A stretch of 64,000 nt of DNA, from the NCBI GenBank assembly GCA_034439475.1, contig JAWXAN010000031.1, positions 1-64,000 on the forward strand. Reading direction: 5' to 3'. A program made the translations under genes and the position numbers. The notes beneath the pieces were generated by a model. That model made no database searches, was not told the origin of the DNA, and was given only the letters and a program-made list of their open reading frames with translations. Positions 37,358 to 45,960 of this stretch are shown piece after piece; position 1 is the stretch's first letter; the number at the start of each line of letters is the position of its first letter. Source of the stretch: Candidatus Zixiibacteriota bacterium. GTDB lineage: Bacteria > Zixibacteria > MSB-5A5 > GN15 > FEB-12.

Positions 37358-39365
37358 TGAACTCTTTGAGAAAAGTCTCGATCCCTCTCACTACAGCACC
37401 GGCTGCTTTTTTGCGAAAGTCATCGGTCTTAAGCATTGCTTCCTGGTCAGGGATAATCATGAAGGCGCATTCGACCAGCACAGCCGGAAACTGTGTGGGA
37501 CGATTCACCGCGAGGTTGCCATAGAAGAGCCCGTAATCTGGAGATTTTGTCGCTTTAAGCAGTTCCGTCTGGATTGCTTTGGCAAGGTTTATCGAATGCG
37601 GATGGTAATAATATGTCGAGACGCCGTTATTCGTTATCGGATTAATGCCGTCGGGAAGAGCGTTATTGTGTATGGAGACAAACAAATCGGCATTGTTCGC
37701 TCTTGCGATGGCGGGACGGTCAGCCAGGGCCACATGGCTGGTATCAGAACGAGTCATGATTACATTAGCCCCTTTTTGTTTGAGCATCTTTGCCAGTATC
37801 AGGGAAATGCCAAGATTTGCATCGGCTTCAGTATATCCAGTGGGGCCAATCGAACCCGGGTCAGAGGAATGTCCCGGATCAACGATTATTGTTTTGCCGC
37901 GAATTGACTTGGTGTTTTTCGGGGGCTTATGGAGGACAAATGAAAACTTGCTTCCATTGTAATAGCCATCGTAGCCCCATACGTCCTGAGATATGTTCAA
38001 ATCAAGCTGATACAAATTCGGTTCAGGCTGTGACCATTGGGCGCTCTCGACCAAACTGTCACCGAAATCATATCGTATCCAGTCGGTGTTACTGGTAACA
38101 CCGAATATTTGAATGCGAATTGACCGCGAGTCGAGCTCTGTAATTCGAAAGGGATGTTTGCCGCTCAAGGCAAAATCTATTTTCACGCTGTCATCATAGC
38201 TGTGGCTTCTAATGACGGACAGAAAAGACTTGGGCGGTCGTATGCCGCTGGGCAGGGACACAACCGATATTTTATTTACCCATGCAAATTGGTTTTCAGA
38301 CAGCCGAAGCTTATACCAGTCCCCCTCTGCACCGACTGCCAGTGCTTCAACTCCCTTGGGCTGTAAAATTGAGAAGTATCCTTTTTGCGGAGCGTGGCGC
38401 AAAACCAGAACAGAATCATTGAAGCGAATCGTGAACGGATATTCGGGAGGATTGATGCTCACTTTATAGATCGATGCGCTGACCAACGGATCGAGGGTCC
38501 CCGGAGTGATCGACGGCGGTGGTTTTCTGATCGGAACAGGATGCATTGATGCTGAATCCATGCTTTTTGGAGGCTCCTTGAGTTCGCCGGTAAGCAGTTG
38601 TTCGTGAGTCGAGGTTCTGTCGCCAAGGTGATATGTGATAGGCGATTTCTCGACAACTACGGAAGAAGGAATTGTATAAAAACCTGCGTATATTCCTCGT
38701 ATCAATACCGAGTCAGGAATCCTTCCTTCGCCGAACACGGCTTCGCCCCAATATGGCTGTTGACGCGGCTCCGTCTCGGACATGGGAACCGAATCAATTA
38801 CCCCGGGAATCGAGAACCATGCTGTGTGGCCGGGAGTTGCCAGAAATGAAACTTCCAATACATCTCCCTCAATCAGCACGAGATCCCCAAGGGGAGCGCG
38901 ATAGTCGCCGGCGATTGCCAGGCTATCCTCGGGAATTGACTTCAGCGGTTCGGGAACCAACACAAAAAGGGAATCGATGCCAATTGGGTCCTGGACAACG
39001 ACCACACTTGACTTTTTTGATACACTTAGATGAAAGACAAATTCGCCCGGAGTTATTGGAAGAAACGCCAAAAATCCGCCGTCCTTATGGATAGGAATTT
39101 CGTGACCGTTTATGTCAAGTCTGTAATCTGAGAGATTGTTTCGATCGACTGAGACACTACCAAGAATAAAGGTCGAATCAACAGCCGTGATGATCTGGTT
39201 TGGTTTTGGGTAGACAACGCGGATTGTTGCCGAAGGCGGTTTTGGCGGCATGGTAGCCAATACGCCAAATCCGAGAATAAGCGCAAGACCACTACTCGCT
39301 AATATATTTTTCGACAACGTCCCGAAGAAGGCGCGGGCCGCCGATAATTTCTCTGTCGACTTCAA
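37344..39365 (-). CDS. N-acetylmuramoyl-L-alanine amidase (Amidase_3) with long N-terminal region
   Basis: A 673-residue exported protein. The C-terminal quarter is a zinc amidase cleaving the MurNAc-L-Ala bond: VDPGHSSDPG, Glu in GYTEADANL, SIHNNALPDG and VECAFM give the zinc and catalytic residues. An N-terminal helix (SSGLALILGFGVLAT) acts as signal or anchor. The middle holds Ig-like and SH3-like segments (LAVGAEGDWYKLRLSENQFAWV). The frame starts at TTG 39365 and overlaps the epimerase by 74 bases; a TTG at 39317 is a more economical start. It lies after NlpC/P60 and epimerase genes, so murein turnover is the common theme. Confidence 0.9.
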   Translation of the reverse strand: MKSTEKLSAARAFFGTLSKNILASSGLALILGFGVLATMPPKPPSATIRVVYPKPNQIITAVDSTFILGSVSVDRNNLSDYRLDINGHEIPIHKDGGFLAFLPITPGEFVFHLSVSKKSSVVVVQDPIGIDSLFVLVPEPLKSIPEDSLAIAGDYRAPLGDLVLIEGDVLEVSFLATPGHTAWFSIPGVIDSVPMSETEPRQQPYWGEAVFGEGRIPDSVLIRGIYAGFYTIPSSVVVEKSPITYHLGDRTSTHEQLLTGELKEPPKSMDSASMHPVPIRKPPPSITPGTLDPLVSASIYKVSINPPEYPFTIRFNDSVLVLRHAPQKGYFSILQPKGVEALAVGAEGDWYKLRLSENQFAWVNKISVVSLPSGIRPPKSFLSVIRSHSYDDSVKIDFALSGKHPFRITELDSRSIRIQIFGVTSNTDWIRYDFGDSLVESAQWSQPEPNLYQLDLNISQDVWGYDGYYNGSKFSFVLHKPPKNTKSIRGKTIIVDPGHSSDPGSIGPTGYTEADANLGISLILAKMLKQKGANVIMTRSDTSHVALADRPAIARANNADLFVSIHNNALPDGINPITNNGVSTYYYHPHSINLAKAIQTELLKATKSPDYGLFYGNLAVNRPTQFPAVLVECAFMIIPDQEAMLKTDDFRKKAAGAVVRGIETFLKEFNDGK

Positions 39366-40320
39366 TTGATTCCCGATTGTAATTTATTCCTTGGGCTATA
39401 TCATGTTCAAGCAGATGCGGTCCATCAAGGTCATAATAGTCAGCCAGCGACGACATGTAAACGGATTGAGCAATACCGACCGAAGATTCAACCATACATC
39501 CAAGCATGACTTTCTTTCCGTCTTTTCGGGCATTGATGGCAATCCGCGCGGCTTCAAGTATCCCACCTGACTTCTCCATTTTGATATTAATGCCGTCGAC
39601 CGATTCGAACGCATTTTGGTAGTCCTCAAAGGAGTTCAGTCCTTCATCCATGATCAGTTCAACGTCGCACTTCCCTTTCAGGTGTGGCCATTCTTTGACA
39701 AACTCAGCTGATGTCGGTTGCTCAATGATTCGCACACCGGCTCGTGAAAGAAAAAATATCATCTCTTCGGCCTGCTCACAACTCCAGCCAGCGTTAGCAT
39801 CGACACGAATCTCTTTATTTTCGATAGTCTGAAAGGCTTGAAGCAGTGTGGCGTCTCCCTCACCCCCCATTTTCACTTTGATAATTGGAAAGTCGCTCTT
39901 TCTGATGGCCTCTATCATCGCAATCGGATTGTCAATGGCTACTGTCATGGAGCTTTTTATTCCGACCGGAGTGCTCAGCGAAAGGATTTCCCATGGATAG
40001 CGCTGGGTTTCGCCGGAAATATAGTTGAGCACCATGGCTATGAGAGCCGAACGAGCGATGGGGTGAATATCAAATTCATTTATGTCCAAAAGTGTCTGGG
40101 TGTCGAGGCTCTTGCGGCTGGCAAGAAGTTCGATGCCCTTGTTGACATCTTCTTGAAGCTTTTCTATTCCGGGACCATACTTTACCGATGCAGCAGCTTC
40201 GCCAAAATAGCGATTGTTAAGGACGGTTAAGACGTTTGTTTTAATGTCCGCTGAGCCGCCCGATACCGCGAAGGTCTTTTTGAGCGGAAGACTTACCTTT
40301 AATGTGTCAAATTGTATCAT
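39292..40320 (-). CDS. Dipeptide epimerase (enolase superfamily)
   Basis: A 342-residue enolase-superfamily enzyme of the muconate-lactonising subgroup, most like L-Ala-D/L-Glu epimerases. Catalytic KVK (Lys148, Lys150), metal ligands Asp174 (RVDANAGW), Glu200 (EQP) and Asp225 (DEGL), and the opposite base Lys247 (INIKMEKSGG) are all in place. It would convert L-Ala-D-Glu from murein peptides into L-Ala-L-Glu for catabolism. It overlaps the NlpC/P60 gene by 4 nt, the same pairing as ykfB-ykfC in Bacillus. Confidence 0.93.
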   Translation of the reverse strand: MIQFDTLKVSLPLKKTFAVSGGSADIKTNVLTVLNNRYFGEAAASVKYGPGIEKLQEDVNKGIELLASRKSLDTQTLLDINEFDIHPIARSALIAMVLNYISGETQRYPWEILSLSTPVGIKSSMTVAIDNPIAMIEAIRKSDFPIIKVKMGGEGDATLLQAFQTIENKEIRVDANAGWSCEQAEEMIFFLSRAGVRIIEQPTSAEFVKEWPHLKGKCDVELIMDEGLNSFEDYQNAFESVDGINIKMEKSGGILEAARIAINARKDGKKVMLGCMVESSVGIAQSVYMSSLADYYDLDGPHLLEHDIAQGINYNRESIEVDREIIGGPRLLRDVVEKYISE

Positions 40321-41108
40321 AATACTCTTCTCGCTTGTTGAAAATTTCTGTCCAAATCTTCGCGATATTCCGGCATGCCCGATTTCAAGCTGTTTATCCT
40401 GACACCGCCGCCGCCAATTGACGCATGGATTATGCTTTCTCTGTCTATGACGATTCCGACATGACGTTTGAAAAACAGCAGGTCCCCCTTTTTGGCTTCG
40501 TCACGACTCACTTCTTTCCCCGAGCCAATCTGATCTTTTGTATCACGCGGCAATCTCACTCCCACAGAACCATATATCGTCTGGACAAATCCAGAGCAGT
40601 CAAAACCAAGAGTTGTGATGCCGCCCCAGAGATATGGAATGCCAAGAAATTTCCGAGCATCTCTAACAATCTGCACAGCCAAACTTTTATCGTTCTTCTG
40701 TTTTACCGGACGTGTACTTGACCGAGACAAATAAATTGCTGAGTCATCGGGTAAAGAAAACTTGTTCCGCTGTGAAGCTACATTCTTTCCATGCAACTTT
40801 GTTCCGTAGAACAGCGAAAAAGGGGAAATGACATCTCCTTTTGATGTTCCAAAAGTCTTGGCGAACGGCGTTTGCACGACATTCTCACTATCAGCCCGAA
40901 CAGCTTTTTGGGTTTGCTCACTGGCTTTTAGAAATCGTTCGTCAGCCCAGCCGCTATAACCGTCATTCTGCTTCACAAATACATAACCGTCTTTTGAATC
41001 GTATAGTTCAAGCTCTTCTCCGAAGAACAGCTGGGACACCCGCTCGCTGTTGTATTTCGGCTCGGCCCATAGGTCAAGCAGATTGGTTGTAACAAATGCT
41101 CTGTTCAT
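40317..41108 (-). CDS. NlpC/P60 murein-peptide endopeptidase (YkfC-like)
   Basis: A 263-residue cysteine peptidase with an N-terminal SH3-like region (LLDLWAEPKYNSERVSQLFFGEE begins it) and a C-terminal NlpC/P60 domain. The catalytic Cys171 is in FDCSGFVQ, His216 in KRHVGIV and the third polar residue is His228. YkfC-type enzymes cut murein tripeptides after D-Glu to release L-Ala-D-Glu, the substrate of the epimerase translated next. No signal peptide is seen, so it acts on imported peptides. Confidence 0.92.
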   Translation of the reverse strand: MNRAFVTTNLLDLWAEPKYNSERVSQLFFGEELELYDSKDGYVFVKQNDGYSGWADERFLKASEQTQKAVRADSENVVQTPFAKTFGTSKGDVISPFSLFYGTKLHGKNVASQRNKFSLPDDSAIYLSRSSTRPVKQKNDKSLAVQIVRDARKFLGIPYLWGGITTLGFDCSGFVQTIYGSVGVRLPRDTKDQIGSGKEVSRDEAKKGDLLFFKRHVGIVIDRESIIHASIGGGGVRINSLKSGMPEYREDLDRNFQQARRVL

Positions 41109-41240
41109 ACACCTATCCTACAGCTTGTGTCGGATGAATCAATTAAAAAATGAATAGCTGTTTAAGATGGAGAACCTGATGGGATGAGGGGCGGATGGAG
41201 AGATCGGTGTAAATCCGCCGGCGCTGTTAAACCAGAAGGT

Positions 41241-42413
41241 TTAAGCTTTGCGGACTCCGGCAAGGGCCTGCTTGAGCAACGCTACAGCTTTTCGGATATT
41301 CTCGGCGGAATTGGCGTAAGACAATCTGATATACCCCTCGCCGTGCCTGCCGAAGGCAGTTCCGGCAAGACCGGCAACACCGGCCTGCTCCAACATCAGA
41401 TCGGCAAACTCTTGTGACGTCAAACCGGTTCCGGTGATATTGGGAAAAACGTAAAAAGCGCCTTCGGGACGAAGACACGTTATCCCCTCGATTGAATTCA
41501 GGCCATCAACTATAATATCCCGCCGAGAACGAAACTCCTCGACCATTTTATCGATAGCAACCTGCGGCCCCTGCAAGGCTTCGATAAGCGCGTATTGAGA
41601 GAATGTCGCTGTTGAAGAAAAGTTATTTATTGCAATGGTAAACATGTAGTCGGCCAGCTTTTTGGGCATGACCCCAAATCCAAGACGCCATCCGGTCATG
41701 GCATAGGTCTTGGACATCCCGTCAATCATAATCGTCCGTTCCAAGGCGCCGGGGACAGAGCCCACGGACTGAAACGCGACATCATAGATAATTCGGGAGT
41801 ATATTTCATCAGACAATATCCAGAGGTCATGTTTTTTTGCAAGCGTGTACACACCTTCGAGATCTTCATGAGTCAAAATACCGCCGGTTGGATTGTGCGG
41901 AGAATTGAGTATTATCATTCGCGTTCGAGTTGTAATCGCTGTCTCAACATCCCTCAGTGAGAATCGAAAATTATTCTCTTCACGCAATTTTACGGTAACA
42001 GGCTTGGCTCCAAGAAAGTTGGTGACAGACCGATAAGTCGGATAGCCTGGGTCCGGAATGATGACCTCGTCTCCTGGGCTTATAAGAGCAAGCATCGAGC
42101 AGAAAATCACCGGCTTACAGCCCGGCATAATAATGGAGTGTTCGGGACCAACATCGATTCCCCGTGTTCGGCTCATATAATCTGCGACAACTTTACGGGC
42201 AGCGGGTATCCCTCCCGATGGGGCATAATGGGTATGGCCATCTCGGATGGCCTTTATTGCGGCCTCGCAGATGTTGGGGGGGGTGTCAAAATCTGGTTCG
42301 CCAATCTGGAGATGAATAATGGACTTGCCTTCGGCTTCCAATTTCTTGGCTTTGGCAAGAACAACAAATGCGCCTTCGGATTCAAGCAGGTCGACTCGTT
42401 CAGGATAGTGCAT
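41241..42413 (-). CDS. Class I/II aminotransferase (PLP-dependent)
   Basis: A 390-residue fold-type I aminotransferase. The PLP lysine lies in MIDGMSKTYAMTGWRLGF, with HYAPSGGIPAAR, NSPHNPTGGIL and the C-terminal Arg region (GEGYIRLSYA) as further marks. The ATG at 42413 was chosen since GGAG lies nine bases upstream; GTG 42428 would include that site. The family is aspartate/aromatic-type; the amino acid acted on cannot be fixed. It is in a run with coaE and the DUF457-like gene. Confidence 0.92.
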   Translation of the reverse strand: MHYPERVDLLESEGAFVVLAKAKKLEAEGKSIIHLQIGEPDFDTPPNICEAAIKAIRDGHTHYAPSGGIPAARKVVADYMSRTRGIDVGPEHSIIMPGCKPVIFCSMLALISPGDEVIIPDPGYPTYRSVTNFLGAKPVTVKLREENNFRFSLRDVETAITTRTRMIILNSPHNPTGGILTHEDLEGVYTLAKKHDLWILSDEIYSRIIYDVAFQSVGSVPGALERTIMIDGMSKTYAMTGWRLGFGVMPKKLADYMFTIAINNFSSTATFSQYALIEALQGPQVAIDKMVEEFRSRRDIIVDGLNSIEGITCLRPEGAFYVFPNITGTGLTSQEFADLMLEQAGVAGLAGTAFGRHGEGYIRLSYANSAENIRKAVALLKQALAGVRKA

Positions 42414-42479
42414 CAGCTGTTTCTCCACATTTGTTTCATGTTGTCCTCGAATGCAAAAATAGCAATAATCGGAAGTCTG

Positions 42480-43073
42480 TCAATGCTTTTCGTCCGTTAT
42501 CTGCTTCCACACAGACCTCACTTTTCGACCGAGAGCATCTTTAGTCGAATCATTGATAATTATGAAGTCAGCGGCTTTGTTAAACTCCCTCACGGTCGGG
42601 AGTCGCTTCATTCGCTTTTTGGCATCGGATCGTGAAATTCCGCGTCCTTCCAGTTGCGCGAGACGCTGCTCTCTTGGTGCCTCGACAACTATTACAAAGT
42701 CGCACTTATTGATTATATCCCAATCCAACAGAAGCGCGGCATCGATGATTATGTATGAATGTTTCTCTTTGGCAGCAGCCACTCTCCGGTTCAGTTCTTT
42801 GAGCAAATAGGGCTGGACGATGCTGTCCAGAAGGGCCTTTGTGTCATCGTCGACGAAAGCCCGTCTTGCAAGCTCGCTCCGGTTAAGGATGCCGGATTCA
42901 TCGAGTATGTCTTTGCCATATTCACGCGCCAACCTGTTCAGGACGGTTTTTGACGAGACAACCACCTCGCGGCCTATCTGGTCGGCTTCGATTATATGCG
43001 CCCCACGCTTTGTCAACATTTCTGCCACAGTAGATTTACCTGCGCCGATCTGTCCGGTAAGGCCAATTAGCAT
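42480..43073 (-). CDS. coaE: Dephospho-CoA kinase
   Basis: Last enzyme of CoA biosynthesis, phosphorylating dephospho-CoA. A 197-residue P-loop kinase: GLTGQIGAGKSTVAEML, IIEADQIGREVV, IIIDAALLLDW and ISRSDAKKRM (lid) are all present. GGAG lies about 11 bases upstream of the ATG. Length is normal. Confidence 0.95.
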   Translation of the reverse strand: MLIGLTGQIGAGKSTVAEMLTKRGAHIIEADQIGREVVVSSKTVLNRLAREYGKDILDESGILNRSELARRAFVDDDTKALLDSIVQPYLLKELNRRVAAAKEKHSYIIIDAALLLDWDIINKCDFVIVVEAPREQRLAQLEGRGISRSDAKKRMKRLPTVREFNKAADFIIINDSTKDALGRKVRSVWKQITDEKH

Positions 43074-43095
43074 TTATTAACAACTCCGGGATTCA

Positions 43096-43587
43096 TTAAG
43101 CCACCCACAGAATCAGGTATGAGATCGCCAGCAAACCATAATTGAGGCGCATGAACCACGGCACGCCCCAGCTGATACCATCGACAGTAAAGCGGGAAAT
43201 TGGCCACAAAAACGGTGTCGGAAAGAAACGTTTGGAGTGTGTTGGAATATCCACCAGGATATGCCCAAGCCAGCCGAAAGCCTGCCAGGGCATCTCGCCT
43301 AACAACGCCCATGCTAAACCAAAGGCAAGGCTCCAGAGCGGAATGCTGTGCGTAATATCATAGAGAAGATATACCCACCAAGGGATTGAGCGGTTTAGTT
43401 CCTCAAATGACGACGGATCAACTTTCTTCCATTGTGATATTTTCTTTTTGGCGAAAGAATGAATTAATGCCGGGGCAAAGGCTGCCATATCCGCCGCTAC
43501 TGAATATGCGATTGCCCAATAACGGGTTGAGTCTTCTGCTTTTTGGCAGGCAAGATTTGTCCAAAGGGCATGAGCAAAAATATCCAT
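43096..43587 (-). CDS. DUF457/YdjM-like membrane protein
   Basis: A 163-residue protein with four hydrophobic segments and conserved His/Asp positions: FAHALW at the N-terminus, DITHSIP in the middle, GHILVDIPTHSKRFF towards the end. These resemble the metal-binding residues of the DUF457/YdjM family of inner-membrane proteins, suggested to be metal-dependent hydrolases; activity is unproven. It is 22 bases upstream of coaE on the same strand. Confidence 0.7.
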   Translation of the reverse strand: MDIFAHALWTNLACQKAEDSTRYWAIAYSVAADMAAFAPALIHSFAKKKISQWKKVDPSSFEELNRSIPWWVYLLYDITHSIPLWSLAFGLAWALLGEMPWQAFGWLGHILVDIPTHSKRFFPTPFLWPISRFTVDGISWGVPWFMRLNYGLLAISYLILWVA

Positions 43588-43775
43588 AGAATACCTTCAA
43601 TATTGACTTCAGTGCGCTTCAGGTCAAGGAAACTGTTTGCTGTCATTATACGTTTTGATGGTACAACCTTTATATTGCAGTCCGTGAAACAGGACAGGTA
43701 TATTTTGGCAGTGTTTTAGCCGATAATAACTGCGGAACAGAATCGGTAGGTCTTCTGTGGAAAGAGTCGCTGGGT

Positions 43776-44954
43776 ATGGGCATTCTCGTCAAAAGATTTC
43801 TTTTCATAAGCGTCGTTCTTATTCTTGCTGGAGCTGCCTTCGCAGGAGATAAGCATATTTGTTCGTCCTGTAATCGAACTATTGATGGCGGGCGGTATCT
43901 GGAAGTTGAAGGGAAATATTTCCACCCCGATCATTTCAAATGCGCCAACTGTAAAATCGCAATCGGCAGCAAACGCTATTACGAAAATGACGGAAAGTTT
44001 TACGATGACAAATGCTACACTGCCCTCTTTGTACCCCAGTGCGGTTATTGCCATGAATCAATTGTCGGCCGATATTTTGAAAACAGTGGCAAGCGCTATC
44101 ACGCGGAATGTTTCCAAAATAATATCGCCCCGAAATGCGCCGAATGCAGAAAACCGATTTTAGCCGAATACACCGTTTCTGACGCCAAAAGTTATCATGC
44201 CTACTGTTATAATCAAAATGTCGCTCTCCGCTGTACCCTCTGCGGCGATGTAATCGAAGGCGCCTATCTCAAAGACAACTGGGATAATGCGGTTCACAAA
44301 TCCCATCAGGGGGAAATCCCCCAATGCGAATATTGTCACCGCTTCATCTCGGAATCATCCGACGGTGGCCAAAGATATGCCGATGGCCGTCATATCTGCG
44401 GTTTGTGCCATAAATCTGCGGTGTCCACGCCTTCTGAAGCTAAGCAGATCATGTATAACGTCATAGCATCACTCGCGAACTACGGCATTGTTATCGACAT
44501 GGAAAAACTGCCGCTCCAGTTAGTTGACAAAGATGATTTGGTGACCGAGGCGCGCAAAGGCCGAAGTGACCTGCTTGGATTGACAAAGTACGACGAAGCC
44601 GGCTGGCTGGGCGGGCTGGTGAAGACAAAAAATCTGAACATTCTCATGCTTGATGGTCTCCCCCGCACGCTTTTCACTTCGGCGCTTGCTCATGAACTAA
44701 TGCATGTCTGGCAATATATGAATGCCCCGCTCAGAAATAACCCAAGCCTGTGCGAAGGCAGTTGCAACTACGCGGCGTATCTGATACTCCGCGAGATTCC
44801 AGGTTCAGAGTCACGGTTCTACGCGGAGAATATGATGAAAGATAAAGACCCCGATTATGGCGAGGGCTTCCGGCAGGTGAAGGAATATGTCGAAGCCAAC
44901 GGCATCCCGGCATGGCTTCACTGGCTCAAAGAGAATAAAGAGAAGATGTGGTAG
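43776..44954 (+). CDS. Secreted LIM-type zinc-finger protein with DA1-like metallopeptidase domain
   Basis: A 392-residue protein. Residues 1-23 form a signal peptide ending AFA. Residues 29-212 hold a series of LIM or LIM-like zinc fingers: C29/C32 with H50/H53/C56/C59 (the HPDHFKCANC form), C89/C92-H109/C112, C121/C124-H141/C144, C153/C156-H174, C184/C187 and C208/C211. The C-terminal domain has AHELMH (HExxH, 306-310) and Glu327 in CEGSCNYAAYL, the spacing of the DA1-like peptidase domain known from plant DA1 growth regulators, where LIM and peptidase also occur in this order. I infer a periplasmic or exported zinc protease with reducing or metal-rich fingers. It stands alone on the plus strand. 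Confidence 0.85.
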   Translation: MGILVKRFLFISVVLILAGAAFAGDKHICSSCNRTIDGGRYLEVEGKYFHPDHFKCANCKIAIGSKRYYENDGKFYDDKCYTALFVPQCGYCHESIVGRYFENSGKRYHAECFQNNIAPKCAECRKPILAEYTVSDAKSYHAYCYNQNVALRCTLCGDVIEGAYLKDNWDNAVHKSHQGEIPQCEYCHRFISESSDGGQRYADGRHICGLCHKSAVSTPSEAKQIMYNVIASLANYGIVIDMEKLPLQLVDKDDLVTEARKGRSDLLGLTKYDEAGWLGGLVKTKNLNILMLDGLPRTLFTSALAHELMHVWQYMNAPLRNNPSLCEGSCNYAAYLILREIPGSESRFYAENMMKDKDPDYGEGFRQVKEYVEANGIPAWLHWLKENKEKMW

Positions 44955-44958
44955 GGGG

Positions 44959-45519
44959 TTACGTTGACTTTCTCAATTCTTTGAATGCTACTATCAACGA
45001 GAGTGCTCCAACTAACAGAGTATATACAACAAATCTCTCACTCTCACGAGACTCATTTACCCACTCAATTATTTCACCGAGAGAACCAAGAGGTAATCCT
45101 TTTCCGCTATCTCTATCTTTTCGAGTGTAATCAAAACCAAGAATAAGCGGGCTAGAAGGAGATGCGTAGAAACGTGTTATCTTATCTTGCAAGTCTGTCA
45201 TGTTTTCTGTACCAGGTGGCCGTGCCACTCCCCCTACTCTTGCTATGGCGGAAAACACAATTCCCTCATCCTTGTATTTCCTTATCTCAGCATTCTGGCT
45301 ATTCGTTATTAAAAACTCTATACCTTTACCAAAGCACGGCTCGTCATTAAAGACGATTACCGAGTCTCCAGATTGAACGAGACTCAATCTTTCCCAAATC
45401 TCAAGCGCACCTTGTCGTCCGCGCAACCAATCCATAATCCCGGAATAGTCAGCAATTGGGTAGCCAAAGCTAACTGCTGCTATTATGAAAGACCAGAATG
45501 TTGACTTACTAATCTTCAT
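44959..45519 (-). CDS. Unknown protein with N- and C-terminal membrane helices
   Basis: A 186-residue protein of unrecognised family from the ATG at 45519 (GGAA upstream). One helix near the start (FWSFIIAAVSFGYPIA) and one near the end (VYTLLVGALSLIVAF) bracket a soluble domain with no known motif. Codon use looks more AT-rich than the neighbours, so it may be an acquired gene. Its stop is four bases from the end of the convergent LIM gene. Confidence 0.6.
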   Translation of the reverse strand: MKISKSTFWSFIIAAVSFGYPIADYSGIMDWLRGRQGALEIWERLSLVQSGDSVIVFNDEPCFGKGIEFLITNSQNAEIRKYKDEGIVFSAIARVGGVARPPGTENMTDLQDKITRFYASPSSPLILGFDYTRKDRDSGKGLPLGSLGEIIEWVNESRESERFVVYTLLVGALSLIVAFKELRKST

Positions 45520-45640
45520 TGTATTATTATTCCAATCAACGTAGTAACCTTGCCCGGCTTTCGTGGACAATTAGGTTTTGTGGGGGAGAAATCCTTAGGA
45601 CGAATATGAACAAACAATACCTCGGTAATCCAAATATTTC

Positions 45641-45712
45641 TACCCCCGCCAGGAATCGAACCTGAATTTCCGGCTTCGGAGGCCGACGCGTTATCCGTTA
45701 CACCACGGGGGC
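45641..45712 (-). tRNA. tRNA-Arg (anticodon CCG)
   Basis: The minus strand folds into a cloverleaf: acceptor GCCCCCG/CGGGGGT (ends with G1-U72), anticodon arm TCGGC-CTCCGAA-GCCGG with CCG at 45679-45677, short variable loop and T arm TCAGG-TTCGATT-CCTGG. No CCA is encoded. The G1-U72 pair is unusual. Confidence 0.93.
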
Positions 45713-45833
45713 AAATCTTGTGTCGGCTCAGAAGGCGTATGGTATGTATGAGAAGCGTGCGAGGCAATAGATTTTTAGGCGGCATTCGCTGTGGGGGCGG
45801 GCGTCTTAGAGGGAGTATCCAGCCTTGATATTC

Positions 45834-45859
45834 GTGCAGTCCGCCGCGGCGGACTGCAC
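45834..45859. repeat. Perfect 26-bp palindrome
   Basis: GTGCAGTCCGCCG joined directly to its complement. It lies in the intergenic gap between tRNA-Arg and the EF-G paralogue and resembles 42-66. Confidence 0.85.
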
Positions 45860-45886
45860 CAGCCGCGGATCAGTGCTCTAAGATGC

Positions 45887-45911
45887 TGTGCGGGGCAGAG
45901 ACGCCCCACAC
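45887..45911. repeat. GTGCGGGGCAGAGACGCCCC-type palindromic module
   Basis: A GC-rich hairpin with a near-invariant CAGAGAC loop, closely similar to modules at 53525-53546 and 58123-58146. One arm has a single-base bulge. Confidence 0.75.
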
Positions 45912-45960
45912 GAAAAGAACTGGATCGCAACGACGAATCAGAAGATTCGCTCCAATCCCT

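Noticed and set aside
41175-41245. Plus-strand pattern CGGTGTAAATCCG followed by GCTGTTA, recalling part of a cobalamin riboswitch
   Set aside because: No B12 box or upstream core motif is present, and both flanking genes lie on the minus strand, so there is nothing for such an element to control.
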